A stretch of 64,000 bases of DNA from Heterohyrax brucei (taxonomy: Eukaryota > Chordata > Mammalia > Hyracoidea > Procaviidae), in contig CM053166.1 in assembly GCA_028571685.1 (NCBI GenBank), forward strand, positions 57,436,111-57,500,110. The letters are read 5' to 3'. Below the pieces are notes generated by a model. That model ran no database searches. It worked only from the letters and a program-made list of their open reading frames with translations, and was not told where the DNA came from. Both the position numbers and the translations under genes were made by a program. The stretch's first letter is position 1; each line of letters opens with the position of its first letter. Below, one piece after another: positions 46,461 through 57,380 of the stretch.

Positions 46461-46920
46461 TGTTGTTGTTCTTGTTAGATGCCATCAAGTTAGTTCTGAC
46501 TCATCTCAAACCCATGTACAACAGAACAAAATTTTGCCTGGTTTAGCACCATCATTGCTATGTTTGAACCCATTATTACAGTGCCACCATGTCAATCTAT
46601 CCACCTGAGGGTCTTCCTCTTTTTCACTGACTCTCTACCAAGGATGATGTCCTACTACAGGGACTGGTCCTTCCTGATAATGTGTCCAAAGTATATGAGA
46701 CAAAGTCTTGCCATCCTGCCTTCTAAGAAGCATTCTGGTTTGACTTCTGCCAACATAGATTTATTTTTCTTCTGGCAGTCCATGGTATAGGCAATATTAT
46801 TCATCAGCACCAGAATTCAAAGATATCATGTTTTCTTTGGTCTTTATTGATCATCCAGTTTTCAGACACATATGAGGCAATTGAAAACATTATGACTTGA
46901 TTCAGGCTTGCTTTAGTCTT

Positions 46921-47488
46921 TAACTTAGTTATCTAGTGCTGCTGTAACAGATATACCACATGTGAATGACTTCAACAAACATTAAGCATATTCCCTCATA
47001 GTCTAGTATGCTAGAATTCCAAATTCAGAGCACCAGCTCCAGAGGAAGGCTTTCCCTCTCTGTCAGCTCTGGAGGAAGGTCCTTGTCATTAGTCTTCTTT
47101 TGGGCCAGGAGCTTCTCTTCCCAGGAACCCCAGGTCCAAAGGATGATCTCTGCTCCTGGCACTGCTTTCTCAGTGGTAGGAGGTCCCATCTCTCTGCTGC
47201 TTCTCTCTTTTGTATCTTAAAAGTGACTGTAATCTTGTATATTGAATCCGTTCAACTGATACTGTATGTTGAGACTACAATATTTGAAAATAGGTTGTAG
47301 ATTAATCTTGTATATTGAGTCTACATAACTGCTGCTAATCTCATCTCATTAACATCATAGAGAAAGGATTTGTAAGACATAGGAGAATCCCATCACATGA
47401 CAAAATGATGAACAATCACATGATACTGGAAATCAGGACCTAGACAACGTGACAGATACTTTGGAGGGACACAATTCAATCCATGACA
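46921..47488 (-). mobile_element. Solo LTR, MaLR (MLT1-like)
   Basis: A fossil LTR inside the RTE. In its own direction it starts 'tgtcatggattgaattgtg' and ends near 'agcagcactagataac'. Flanks gtctt (46916-46920) and gtcct (47489-47493) form a near-perfect 5-bp duplication. It is related to, but clearly distinct from, the MaLR family at 12969 and 25020. Moderate age; younger than the RTE it splits. Confidence 0.85.
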
Positions 47489-48109
47489 GTCCTGAAGGCT
47501 ACATTTTCACTTTTAAAAACTTTAGAGAGGTCCTTTGCCTCAGATTTGCCCAATGCAATATATCATTTGATTTCTTGACCACTGCTTCTATTGGCATTGC
47601 TTGTGGCTCCAAGTAAAATGAAATCCTTGACTGGATTCACAACTTAAATATTTTCTCCATTGATCATGATGCTGCTTATTGGTCCAGTTGTGAAGATTTT
47701 TGTTTTCTTTATGTTGAGGTGTAATCTATACTGAAGTCTGTAGTCTTTATTCTTCATCAAGTGCTTCAAGTAACCTTTACTTTCAGCAAAGTTGTGTCAG
47801 CTGCCTATGGAAGGTTAACAAGTCTTCCTCCAATCTTGATGCCTTATCGTCTTCATGGAATCCACCTTCTCAGATTACTTGCTTAGCATACAGATTGAAT
47901 AAGTGTGGTTAAAGGATACAAACCTGAATTATACCTTTCCTGATTTTAAACAACACAGTATCCTTTTTTCTGTTTGAATGACTGCCCACTCTTTGAAATG
48001 CTATCTATAACTTGTTATGATCTCCACAGTTGAATGGAGTCAATAAAACACAGGTAAACATCATTCTGATAGTTTTTGCTTTCAGCCAGGATCCATCTGA
48101 CATCAGCAA

Positions 48110-48500
48110 TGATATCCCTCATTCAATGTCCTTTTCTCAATCTGGCTTGAATTTCTGGTAGTTCCCTTTCGATATACTGCTGTAAGCGGTTTTGAGTGAT
48201 CTTCAACAAAATTTTACTTGTGTATAATATTAATTACACTGTTCTATAATTTCCACATTCTACTGGGTAACCATTTTCTGGAATGGGTACAAATATAAAC
48301 CTATTCCAGTCAGTTGTCCAAGTAGCTGTCTTCCAAATTTCTTGGTATAGACCAGTGAGTACTTCCAAGTCTGCATGTGTTTGTTGAAACATCTCAATTG
48401 TTATTCTGTCAATTCCTGGAACATTGTTTCTTGCCAATACCTTCAGTGCAGCTTGATTTTTTTCTTTTAATACATTCATTCTTGATCACATGCTACCTCT
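48110..48500 (-). pseudogene. RTE reverse-transcriptase fragment
   Basis: Part of the RTE polyprotein (apurinic-type endonuclease plus RT). An 81-codon minus-strand ORF (48234-48479) reads IEMFQQTHADLEVLTGLYQ then EIWKTATWTTDWN and VPIPENG, the N-terminal RT region of RTE/BovB (compare the IPK...G...NYR block). The continuation on either side is broken. Confidence 0.8.
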
Positions 48501-49304
48501 CAAAATGGTTGAACATTGACCAATTCTTTTTGGTACAGTGATTGTGTATATTCCTGCCATCCTTGTTTGCTGCTTTCTTTATCATTTAATATTTTGCACA
48601 TATAATCTTTCAATATTGCAACTCAAGGCTTGATTTTTTTTTCCTTCAGTTCTTTCAGTTTGAAAAATGCTGAGTGTTCTTCCCTTTTGGTTTTGTAACT
48701 CCAGATCTTTGCATGTTTCATTATAATACTTTTTCTTCTTGATCCACCCTTTGAAATCTTCTATTCAGCTCTTCATCATTTCTTCTGTTCACTTTAGCTA
48801 CTCTGCTTTCAAGAACAAGGTTCAGAATCTCTTCTGATACTCCTTTTGGTCCTTTCACGTCTTTTCAATGATCTTTTCTTTCTTCATGTATGATGTCTTT
48901 GATGATATCCCACAATTCATCTGGCATTTCATTCATTGTCAAAAACAACATTTTGAGGTCTAACCTCAAGTACAATGCTGTCAGTAACGGGGTAACATCC
49001 ATATGACAAGAAGCAGCAATTCACAGGACTATTATTCTTCCCTGCCAACCACTAATGCCAAAGATGAATAAACTGAAGATTTTTACCAACTTCTGCAGTC
49101 TGAAATTGATCCTACATGCAATAAAGATACATTGGTAATTACTGGTAATTAGAATGTGACAGCTGGAATCAAAGAAGAAGGATCGGTATTTGAAAAACAT
49201 GGCTTTGGTGATAGAAACAATGCCAGAGATTGCATGATAGAATTCCACCTATTCAGTGGAAATATCTTTGTTTCAACAACACAAATGATAACTATACATG
49301 TGCG

Positions 49305-49470
49305 TGGAAATCCTGGTGGCGTAGTGGTTAAGTGCTTCGTGAGCTAACCAAAAGGTTGGTAGTTCAAATCTGCCAGGCACTCTTTGGAAACTCTATGGGG
49401 CAGTTCTACTTTGATCTCTAGGGTCGCTATGAGTCAGACCTGACTCGATGGCAGTGGGATTGATTTTTCA
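49305..49470 (+). repeat. AfroSINE with well-kept tRNA promoter boxes
   Basis: Starts 'ggaaatcctggtggcgtag'. The A-box-like tagtggttaag is at 49322-49332 and the B-box-like tagttcaaatct at 49360-49371, the best-preserved pair I found in the window. The RTE-like tail 'gctatgagtcagacctgac' follows. It sits in the inverted RTE segment. Confidence 0.9.
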
Positions 49471-49824
49471 GTTTTGTGCATCTCCCCAAACAGAATACAT
49501 ATGATTCAGATTGACTACATCCGTGGAAAGCGTAAATGGGAAAGCTATATATCATCAGTAGCACAACACCAGAAGCCAGCTGTGAAACAGATCATCAGTT
49601 ACTCATGTACAAGTTCAAACTGAAGCTTGCCAAGCCAAGCTAAAACAAGCCTGTGGGCACCAAACTACAATGCTGAATATACTCCTCATGAATTAAAGAT
49701 CATCTTTCTAGGAATTTACCCCATGAATAATAATTAGCAAACATACAGAATGACCCACGTATAAAGTTACTCATTTGAACATTCTCCTACTCATTCATTT
49801 TTTTCAACACCTATATATGGTTGG

Positions 49825-49985
49825 TGGAAACCCTGGTGGTGTAGTGGTTAAGAGCCAGGTCTGCTAACCAAAAAAGGTCACCAGTTCCAATCTGCTAGGT
49901 GCTCTTTGGAAACTCAGTGGGGCAGTTCTACTTTGTCCTATAGGGCCACTATAAATCACAATTGATTCAATGGCAACAAGCTTGG
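49825..49985 (+). repeat. AfroSINE
   Basis: 'ggaaaccctggtggtgtag' to 'ttgattcaatggcaaca'. Both ends are present. It is followed by a CA-rich microsatellite. Confidence 0.88.
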
Positions 49986-49992
49986 TTTTATG

Positions 49993-50044
49993 TATATACA
50001 CACACAGACCCACAGACACACACAGACCCACAGACACACACACA
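49993..50044 (+). repeat. CA-rich microsatellite
   Basis: About 50 bp of ca repeats with interspersed 'gaccca' units (two copies of cagacccacagaca). It separates a SINE tail from the mariner's left end and may have erased the mariner's TA target copy. Confidence 0.85.
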
Positions 50045-50599
50045 CGAGGTCTGACAGCTGAGTTCACAAACTTAATTGTTCTAAGTGCTACATAACCTCA
50101 TTGCTGAATATCACTACTGTCACCTTTGAAGTACTCCCCTTAGGAAGCTATGCACAGACGCCAGCACCTAGTCCACTCTTCAAACAAATTTTGGAACTCT
50201 TTCTGGAATGGCCATTGCATGTGTTGGCACAGTGACAAGTTTATGAACTTAATTGTATAGTTGTCTGTTAGGGAGATTTTAACCAATAAACAAATAACTG
50301 TGTTGGAACACCCTCCCTACTCACCTGATGTGGCACCCAATGAGTTTGTTCTTTACTCCAAGATAAAGGAAATATTCAAAGGAAGATATTTTGATGACAT
50401 TCAGGACATCAAGGATAATACAATGACAGCTCTGATGGCCATTCCAGAAAGAGTTCCTAAATTGCTTTGAAGGGTGGATTAGGTGCTGGTGTTGGTGAAT
50501 AACTTCCCAAGGGGAGTACTTCAAAGGTGACTGTAGTGATATGAGGTATGTAGCACTTTTTCTAGGATGAGTTCATGAACTTATAATTGACAGTCCTCG
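50045..50599 (+). mobile_element. Mariner element, palindromic deletion form
   Basis: Ends cgaggtctgaca (50045) and, inverted, cgaggactgtca (50599) are terminal repeats. A second TIR-like string (about 50229-50255, 'gtgacaagtttatgaact') and the transposase 3' end (50261-50470) fill the middle. The left arm (50045-50218) is an inverted copy of the right arm (about 50425-50599), including transposase-coding text, so the element is a fold-back. A TA follows the right end. The main part of the transposase is missing. Confidence 0.8.
50261..50470 (+). pseudogene. Mariner transposase C-terminal fragment
   Basis: The last part of a DD34D-type transposase. The 69-codon reading contains LEHPPYSPDVAPNEF, where the D of SPD is the third catalytic aspartate, followed by FKGRYFDDIQDIKDN and the C-terminal AIPERVPKLL. 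The first two catalytic aspartates and the DNA-binding domain are gone. Confidence 0.85.
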
Positions 50600-50607
50600 T
50601 ATATTGT

Positions 50608-50745
50608 TTGGGGTGTGGTTAAGTACTAGGCTGCCAAGCCAAAAAGTTAGCAATCTGAATCCACCAGCCAATCTTTGGAATCCCTGTTGGGCAGTTCTAG
50701 GCTGTTCTATAGAGTCACTATGAGTCAGAATCAACTCTATGGCAA
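50608..50745 (+). repeat. AfroSINE (short 5' end)
   Basis: Begins at 'ggggtgtggttaagtac' and ends 'caactctatggcaatggg'. It follows the mariner by only a few bases. Confidence 0.8.
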
Positions 50746-50804
50746 TGGGTTTTTATATTGTTTATAATAGCAAAAGATTGGAAAAAATCTAAATATTTAC
50801 CAGT

Positions 50805-51178
50805 GTTGTTAACTGCTGTCAAATTGCCTCCAACTCATGGCAACCTTATAACAGAATGAAATATTGCCCGGTCCTGTGCCATCTTCATGACGCTGTTCAC
50901 TGTTGTATATTTTGAGTGCTTGCTAACCTGGGGGGTGGGGGAGTCATTGGCTAGCACTATATCAGGCAATGTTCTATTGTATACACACTCAAGCCAAATT
51001 TTGGGAGGTGGATCAGCAGGCCTGTCTTCCTTGTCTCTTAGTCTGAAAGCTCTGTTGAAACCTGCTCAACAGGGGTGACCCTGCTGATAATGTGAAATAC
51101 TAGTAGCATAGCTTCCAGCATCATAGCAAAACACAAGCCACTACATTATGCAAAAACTGATAAACAGGTGATTAAATA
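50805..51178 (-). mobile_element. RTE reduced to its two ends
   Basis: About 110 bp of the RTE 3' end ('gttgttaactgctgtcaaa') are joined near 50910 to about 260 bp that look like the RTE 5' UTR ('cctgttgaaacc'-type text, 'gtgaccctgctgataatg', 'cagcatcatagcaaaacac'). The same 5' UTR text is found in plus orientation at 59776-60070. The whole coding part is absent. L1M sequence continues on both sides. Confidence 0.75.
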
Positions 51179-51480
51179 CATTATTGTGCAATGGAATATC
51201 ATGAAGCTGGGGCAATTGAGCAAGCAAGCTCTGCATGTTTCACTATGGAAAGACATCCAATATAGTTTTAAGGACATGTTGCTGAATAGAGCATGCACTG
51301 TGGTGGAAGGGACGGAATAGACATATACTCATAATTGCATTTAAACAAGTCTCTGAAAGGTTACAGTGGATACTTTGTTAGGGAGGAGTGGTAGGCAAAT
51401 AGGAGACAGGAATTGGAGGAGGACCCTTCACTGAGTATCTGGTTACACTTTTTATTTCTAAACCATTTTGGAACTATCAA

Positions 51481-52019
51481 CCGTGTGAGACCAGTGTATC
51501 AGCAAGGAACAGGAGGCCTTTCCTTTTGCCTCACCCCACCTCCGTGGTTTGTATTTGCAATTGCCTGAGCATCATCCTCTAAAGAAGCTGCCACTATTTT
51601 TCCAAACCCAGCTCCCTGGGGAGAATGTAAGGGCTGTTTTTGAAAGGTCACAGGCTTTCCAGCTGCACTCTGAGGGCCACTGCTTGTAACTGAGATTCCT
51701 TTGGGTGGTGAAAATCTCAGGGTTCCATTAACCACCACGCCCAGACCATCTGGGAAACTTGAGTTCAAGTAACGAAACCAGTCTAGTCCTGAGGCCCGAC
51801 AACAGACAAATCATAATCTACTCCTGCAGCTCTGAGATTCAGTAGGATATACCAGCAGGAGTCTATTCTGATTGGTTGGTGCCTGTGGTCTTACAGTTGC
51901 TAAATATTTTGACTATCACCTCTGTCCTCAGTGCTCTCCTCTTATTTCATTGTCCACCCGCTGCCCCCTACTACACTAGACTTCTTCCTCTGATTCAGCT
52001 GTTGCTGCTGATTGCCTTC
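51481..52019. other. Unassigned, with an open minus-strand frame
   Basis: About 540 bp. On the minus strand 51499-51768 is open for 89 codons and extends upstream without an ATG by about 12 more. It contains NSSFPDGLGVVVNGTLRFS and ends RPPVPC. I recognise no domain. It could be an old exon, a processed pseudogene piece or chance. Confidence 0.3.
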
Positions 52020-52484
52020 CAGTATCGTGCAGGGCCCTGCACAAGAAACAGATGGTGCATTCAAATTGGGGAATTTGAGAAGAGTTTAATACAAGACTAG
52101 TTATAAAAAATGTAGGCAGGCTATAGGGAAATCACTAGGAATAGGGTAGCGCCCTGAGCAAATGGTGAGAGCAGATACTAGCAGTAGAAAGGGATGAGTG
52201 GAGAGGACTCCCAAAGGAGCTGAGAGCTGTGATCGGTTGGGTTAGGCAGCTACCTCACTGAAACTTACAAGTGAGAGAGAAGAGCCTGGGAAATTAAAAA
52301 CTGAAACCTTCCTCTTCTTCTTCCTTTCTTTCTCCCACATGTATCCCATTTTTTCAAACTCAAATGGAAGGCAGAGGCCAGGAGAGTGCACTGGTTCTAT
52401 CCATTGAGATAAGATGACACAGAGAATAATGGGGAAGGGTAAAGACTTGATACGGAGGGGTCAGATAGAATCTATCTAGGACAA
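52020..52484 (-). mobile_element. Solo LTR, same family as 13441-13877
   Basis: Inverted fossil LTR. Its right edge read on the minus strand is 'tgtcctagatag', matching the start of the LTR at 13441, and the left part carries 'aaacagatggtgca' and 'gagaagagtttaatac', matching the other end. No clear target duplication remains. Older and solo. Confidence 0.7.
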
Positions 52485-52767
52485 CTCCCGTAACATTTTA
52501 GAAACTTTTTATTATGGTAAATTTATTAAAAAAGCATATATTTGTGAACATTCATATAAAAAATGATATAATGAATCCTCATGTAGTCATTATCTAGCTT
52601 CAACAATTATCAACTTACAGTCTCGTTTTACCTATATCCTCACTCACTCCCACCTTCTTCTTATTTTGAGGCAAATGTCAGACATCATATCATTTCATTT
52701 GTCAATAATTCATATGCATTGTTAAAAGACAAGAACTTTTAAAACCACAATACTACTAGCACACCAT

Positions 52768-52826
52768 TAAAAAAATATCAAACCTGGTCCCACTGATTCG
52801 ATTCTGACTATAATGACCCTACAGTC
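52768..52826 (-). repeat. AfroSINE fragment
   Basis: 'gattcgattctgactataa' then 'gaccctacagtc'; only the inverted tail is left. Confidence 0.55.
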
Positions 52827-55110
52827 AAAAAATAATCATCATCAAATAAAAATAATTTATTAATATCACCTAATGTTAACGTCCAATCAATGCCAAATTT
52901 CCAATTGTCTAATACCACGCATACCTTCTTCTTGAAAAAACAATCTGTTAGCTTGAAATTTACAGCTAATTCTTGCAATTGGTTGATATGCCTTTTTTAA
53001 ATCTTTTTTTATTATGATTGAATGAAAATGTACATTCCCATATAAATTTGAGTGCTTATCTATATGCAGCTTCCACTGCTCTCCCTGCACGGTGATAGCA
53101 CACTCTTCCTCTCTGCTCCGTACATGTCCTGTCCTCCCATCAGTCTCCTATCTCCTCCTCTCCATCCACTCCCGTTCCTCCAGTATGAGGTCAGCAGGAC
53201 GACATCTTACAGATGCCTAGAACCATAAAGTGCCCACAAAATATGGTCACTCTGCGTTGCCAAGTCCAATCCATTGCTGTCTGAAGAGTTGAACTTCATT
53301 ATGACTTATGGACAGGGGCAGCATCAGGGCCAGGGTCCATGCTCCAAGGGGAACCCTGAAGCCCCTGGACCATCGATTGTGGTCTTTTAGTGGAGATCTC
53401 AGGGTGCACCCCTATTTATTCTTGCATTGCCAGTGAGACTCAACTTTGTGAGCTCCATCGCGGCTATCACTGGTGGTGGCTGGGCACCATCTGATTCTTC
53501 CAGTCACAAGTCGATGTAGACATCCACTCACGCGGATCTCTCTGTCTTCTGGGTTCTCTTTCCCCCATATCATTATGGACCTTGGTGATCATCCATTCCT
53601 GCTGAGTTGGGACCATTTGCTGTACCCTCAGATGGCAGCCACTCACCAGCGTGGGGTGCGGAGGGTCCTCATTAGCAAAACGCTAGTTGTGCCAATTGGC
53701 CTCGATTTCCTCTGAGAGCATGGTCCCCAGCCCCCCACACCAGCTACTCTGTCTTTGCAATATTGGGTTAAGATGGGAGGAGTACACAAGTTGTGCTGAA
53801 GTCCAGTTATATTGATCTTCTTACTAATGTGTGCTGTCACTGATTTCGCCCAATCAAATTTCTAACAATTATCTAATCTAAACCCTCACTCTCCTGCCCT
53901 CCCTACCCTTGCAGCCATCAAAGAGTCTTTTCTTCTATGCATGAGTCTGATTTTAAGTTCTTATCGTAGGGGTCTCATACAACACTTGTCCTTCTGTCAC
54001 TGACTACTTTCACTCAACATAATGTCCTCCAGTTGAAATCAGGTTTTGAGACGTTTCCTAAAATCACTGTTGTTCTTTATCATTGCATAGTGTTCCATTG
54101 AGGATATATGCCATAGCTTACCTATCCATTCCTCTGTTGTTGGGCATCTGGGTTGATTCCATCTTTTAGCTATTGTGGACTGTGCTGCAATAAACATTCA
54201 CGTGCATGTATCAGTTGGTGTGAACAGCCTTGATTCTGTAGGATATATTCCAAGCAGTGGAATTACTGGGTCAAATGGTATATCTAGATCCAGCTTTTTT
54301 AAGGGAGTGCCAGATTGCTTTCCAAAGAGGTTGCACCATTTTGCAATCCCACTAACAGTGTAGGAGAATTCTAATTCCTCCACAGCCTCTCCAGCATTGG
54401 TTGTTTTGGGTTTTTTGGATCATGGCCAACCTTGTTGGGGTGAGATGGCATCTCGTTGTTTTGATTTGAGTTTCTTTAATAGCTAATGATTGTGAGTATA
54501 TCTGCATGTGTTTTTTGGCTGCCTGGATCTCCTCTTTAGAGCAGTGTCTGTCCACCTCCTTTGCCCATCGCTTAATTGGATGATTTATCTTTTTCTTACT
54601 GATATTTTGTAGTACCTTATGTATTATGGAAATCAGGCATTGATCTGATGTATAGTTGTCAAATATTTTTCCCATTCTGTAGATGGTCTTTCAGTTCTAT
54701 TAATAAAGTCTTTGGATGAGCAAAAGTGTTTGATTCTTAGTAGTTCCCATTTATCTATTTTCTGTTAATTGTGGTTTGTTTCACAGATTTCGAAGTCTGT
54801 CTATGTTGTGTATTAAAACTTCCATTGTTGTTCCTACTTTTTCTTGGATGAGCTTTATTGTTTTGGATTTGATACTTAGGTCTTTTATTCAGTTTGAGTT
54901 TTTTTTTGTATAAAGTGTGAGATATGGGTCTTGTTTTAGTTTATTGCAGATGGACATCCAATTTTGTCAGCACAATTTGCTGAAGATATTTTTTTTACCT
55001 CAGTTTAATGTTTTAGGGCCTTTGTCGAATATCAACTGTTCATAGGCAAATGGTGTCATCTCTGGGGTCTCGATTCTGTTCCATTGATCTATCTGTCTCT
55101 TTTTGTACCA

Positions 55111-55821
55111 CTACCAGGTTGTTTTGACTACTGTGGCAGTGTAATAGGTTCTAAAATTGGGTAGTGAGAGGCCTCCCAGTGTGTTCTTCTTTAGTAGTGC
55201 TTTACTTATCTGGGACTTCTTCCCTTTCCAGACAAAGTTGATAATTTGTTCCTCCATCTCATTAAAAAATTTCACAGGAACTTGTATCGGGATTACATTA
55301 TATAAGTAGATTGCTTTAAGTCTTCTTATCCATGAGCAGGGTAGGTTTCTCCATTTAGCTAAGTCTCTCTTAGTTTCTTGTAGTAAGGGCTTACAGTTCT
55401 CTTTGTAAAGATCTGTTATTTCTCTGGTTAGATTTATTCCTAGGTACTTTATCTTTTTACGGGCTATAGTAAATGGTATTAACTTGGTGATTTCTTCCTT
55501 AATAATCTTGTTGTTGGTATAAAGGAATTCTACTGATTTACTTATGTTTATCTTGTATTCTGAGACTTTGCTGAACTCTTCTGTCAGTTTTAGTATTTTA
55601 CTTATGGATTCTTTGGGATTCTCTGCATATACAATCACATCATCTGCAAATAGGGAGATTTTTACCTCTTCTTTGCCAGTGCAGATGCCCTTTATTTCTT
55701 GGTCTTGTCTAATGGCTCTGGCTAGAACTTCTAGTACAATGTTGAATAGGAGAGGTGAGAGTAGGCATCCTTGTCTAGTTCCTGTTCTCAAGGGAAACTT
55801 TTTCAGTCTCTCTCCATTCAA
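55111..55821 (-). pseudogene. L1 ORF2 reverse transcriptase, 236-codon open segment
   Basis: The longest open frame in the window. It covers the RT palm and thumb: [19 protein letters not shown], then the active-site box [11 protein letters not shown], then the [11 protein letters not shown] region and [18 protein letters not shown]. All key RT residues I can check are present, so this L1 family was active not very long ago. The frame breaks on both sides, and the endonuclease and N-terminus are missing because the insertion is 5' truncated. A further ORF2 piece (54352-54675) covers part of the C-terminus. It is a dead copy and not a host gene. Confidence 0.9.
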
Positions 55822-55845
55822 GATGACGTAGGCAGTTGGCTTTGT

Positions 55846-56138
55846 CTAAATGGCCCTTATTGCATTGAGGAATTGGCTGTATATTCCTGTTTTGCTGAGA
55901 CTTTTTAGCATGAATGGGTGCTGGACTTTATCAAATGCCTTTTCTGCATCAATAGACAAGATCAGGTGATTCTTGTCTTTTGTGTTATTTATGTGGTTGA
56001 TCACGTTAATTGTTCTTCTGATGTTGAACCAGCCTTGCATCCCTGGTGTGAATCCAACTTGGTCAGGATGGATTATTTTTTTTGATATGTTGTTGTATTC
56101 TATTGGCTAGAATTTTGTTGAAGATTTTTGCATCTAGA
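55846..56138 (-). pseudogene. L1 ORF2 RT N-terminal segment
   Basis: Open at 55846-56040 with [19 protein letters not shown] and AFDKVQHPF, the RT motif just upstream of the 236-codon segment. A single break separates the two. Confidence 0.85.
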
Positions 56139-56284
56139 TTTGGTTGATATGTCTTTTTGTCTCCTTTACAAGTATAGGCTCCCCCTACCCATCTATTTTC
56201 TTTCTTTTGCAATTTGTTTGTTCAAAACAGGTCATCTGTCCTGTAGTACTTCCCATGCTATGGATTTAGGTAATTGTATCCCTA

Positions 56285-56328
56285 TGAGTTGGACCTGACT
56301 CGATGGGAATGGGTTTGGTTTGGTTTTT
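56285..56328 (+). repeat. 5'-truncated AfroSINE with TSD
   Basis: Only the last ~44 bp of the SINE ('gagttggacctgactcgat', then a GGTTTGG/T-rich tail), flanked by atccctat on both sides (about 56277-56284 and 56329-56336). A SINE insertion truncated at birth. Confidence 0.8.
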
Positions 56329-56649
56329 TTATCCCTATAGTCTAGTGGAACATGTTCTTTCCCCTGTACTTCCTGTAAATTAGTAGCTGGCTCTAGAGAC
56401 TTAATCAGATTCAGGTTCAATTTTTACGACTGCTTCATAGGTGTCAGTGTGTTTTTCCTTCAGAAGGCACTGAAAATTTCATTGTCAGCATTTGTGATGT
56501 TTAGAAGCTATGATGACTGGTATTTAGATCCATGAACTCATTGGAGGCTACAAAATTATATCAAAATTTATTATTCTTTTTCATTTATTTGCTGGAATGC
56601 TTCTATAAAGATAAATTTTCCCTCATTTACTATTTAGTTACCCATCTCC

Positions 56650-56790
56650 CAACCATTTATAAATGAAGTCATCCATTAGACATATATTTACTGAGCACCT
56701 ACTAAGTGCCAAGATCTGGAATAGATACTGGAAATAAAAGTAAGAACAAGACAAAAGTTTTCCTGACCTTACAGAATTTAACTATATAAA
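56650..56790 (+). repeat. Ancient mammalian repeat (tentative)
   Basis: 'tttactgagcacctactaag' then 'tgccaagatctggaataga' fits a common mammal-wide interspersed repeat. Family left open. Confidence 0.4.
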
Positions 56791-57380
56791 CAAACACATA
56801 CTTGTATAAGCATATAACTATTGTACATGACTTGCGTAGAGACATGTATGTACTTGTTTCATTGTAAACAAGCTCTCTCATACAGTATTGTCACAGTAAG
56901 TTGCTTCTGCCTTCATTTCTTCCTTGAATTCCTAAAAGATGGATTGTTATTGGACATAGTATGTGCCACTGACCTGGACATCCACTTGGTTCTCCTAGAT
57001 TCTCATTGCTGTCTCACAATGGATATTCCTCTATCTTAGTGCCAATGTCACCTGCCATCTAGCTCTACCACCTTTGCCCCTTCTCCCTCTTATATGCAGA
57101 CCTTTGTATCCATTCCCTCATTTATAGAGAACTTTAACACAGGGATTACAGTTCTTTTCTTAAATTCTGCCTTCATCATAGGCACTGCCGATGTCCATGT
57201 GGACTACCAAGCTTCAGCATTATATAACCTTCACCACACTCTACTTAAGCTACTTACTCTCATGAATGTAACTTGACCTTATCATTATTACTTATCATTT
57301 TTATTATTCAGAATTGCTCCATTCCAAAAATATTAAACCTACATAAAAAGTAGTGTCTCAAAATCCCTCTGTTCTTCTTT
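56791..57380. other. Unassigned, no gene seen
   Basis: About 590 bp of normal-composition sequence. Short ORFs at 56821-57039 and 57094-57276 carry no motif. Candidate host single-copy or very old repeat. Confidence 0.35.

Larger units (their letters stand above)
46461..49700 (-). mobile_element. RTE LINE with inverted 5' segment
   Basis: The 3' part lies on the minus strand (46461-48924): tail, C-terminus, reverse transcriptase and linker. A MaLR LTR interrupts it at 46921-47488. At about 48925 the orientation flips, and 48925-49700 carries the upstream endonuclease section in plus orientation, with a SINE at 49305-49470. The inverted section stops about where the minus section begins, so the two together make one RTE with little missing between them. 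That is the outline of a twin-primed, 5'-inverted insertion. Confidence 0.8.
49701..51480 (+). mobile_element. L1M 3' region split by SINEs, mariner and RTE
   Basis: Old L1M text in three pieces: 49701-49805 ('ggaatttaccccatgaata'), 50750-50804 ('ttataatagcaaaagattg') and 51179-51480. Between them lie an AfroSINE (49825-49985), a mariner (50045-50599), another AfroSINE (50608-50745) and an RTE deletion product (50805-51178). Confidence 0.65.
52993..56138 (-). mobile_element. Young L1 LINE, 5' truncated, with TSD
   Basis: Inverted poly(A) (T-runs 52995-53010), then the full 3' UTR (to about 54000) and ORF2 back to the RT domain, where it stops at about 56138. Flanked by ttggttgatatgcc (52979-52992) and ttggttgatatgtc (56139-56152). 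It carries the longest ORF in the window. The 3' UTR reads like that of the L1 at 31471-38570, so the same family is likely. Confidence 0.92.
52503..56648 (-). mobile_element. Old L1M 3' region split by a young L1
   Basis: Minus-strand L1M 3' UTR text from 52503 ('tttattatggtaaattt') to 52992, and again from 56139 to about 56648. The 3.1-kb L1 at 52993-56138 lies between, with ttggttgatatg on both sides. A SINE scrap (52768-52826) and a 5'-truncated SINE (56285-56328) are also inside. Confidence 0.7.

Noticed and set aside
49322-49371. tRNA-gene-like A and B boxes
   Set aside because: They belong to a tRNA-derived SINE; the cloverleaf is not complete, so it is not a tRNA gene.
46416-49720. 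TSD (ttaaag-like) round the inverted RTE
   Set aside because: Only about six matching bases and uncertain ends; too weak to claim.
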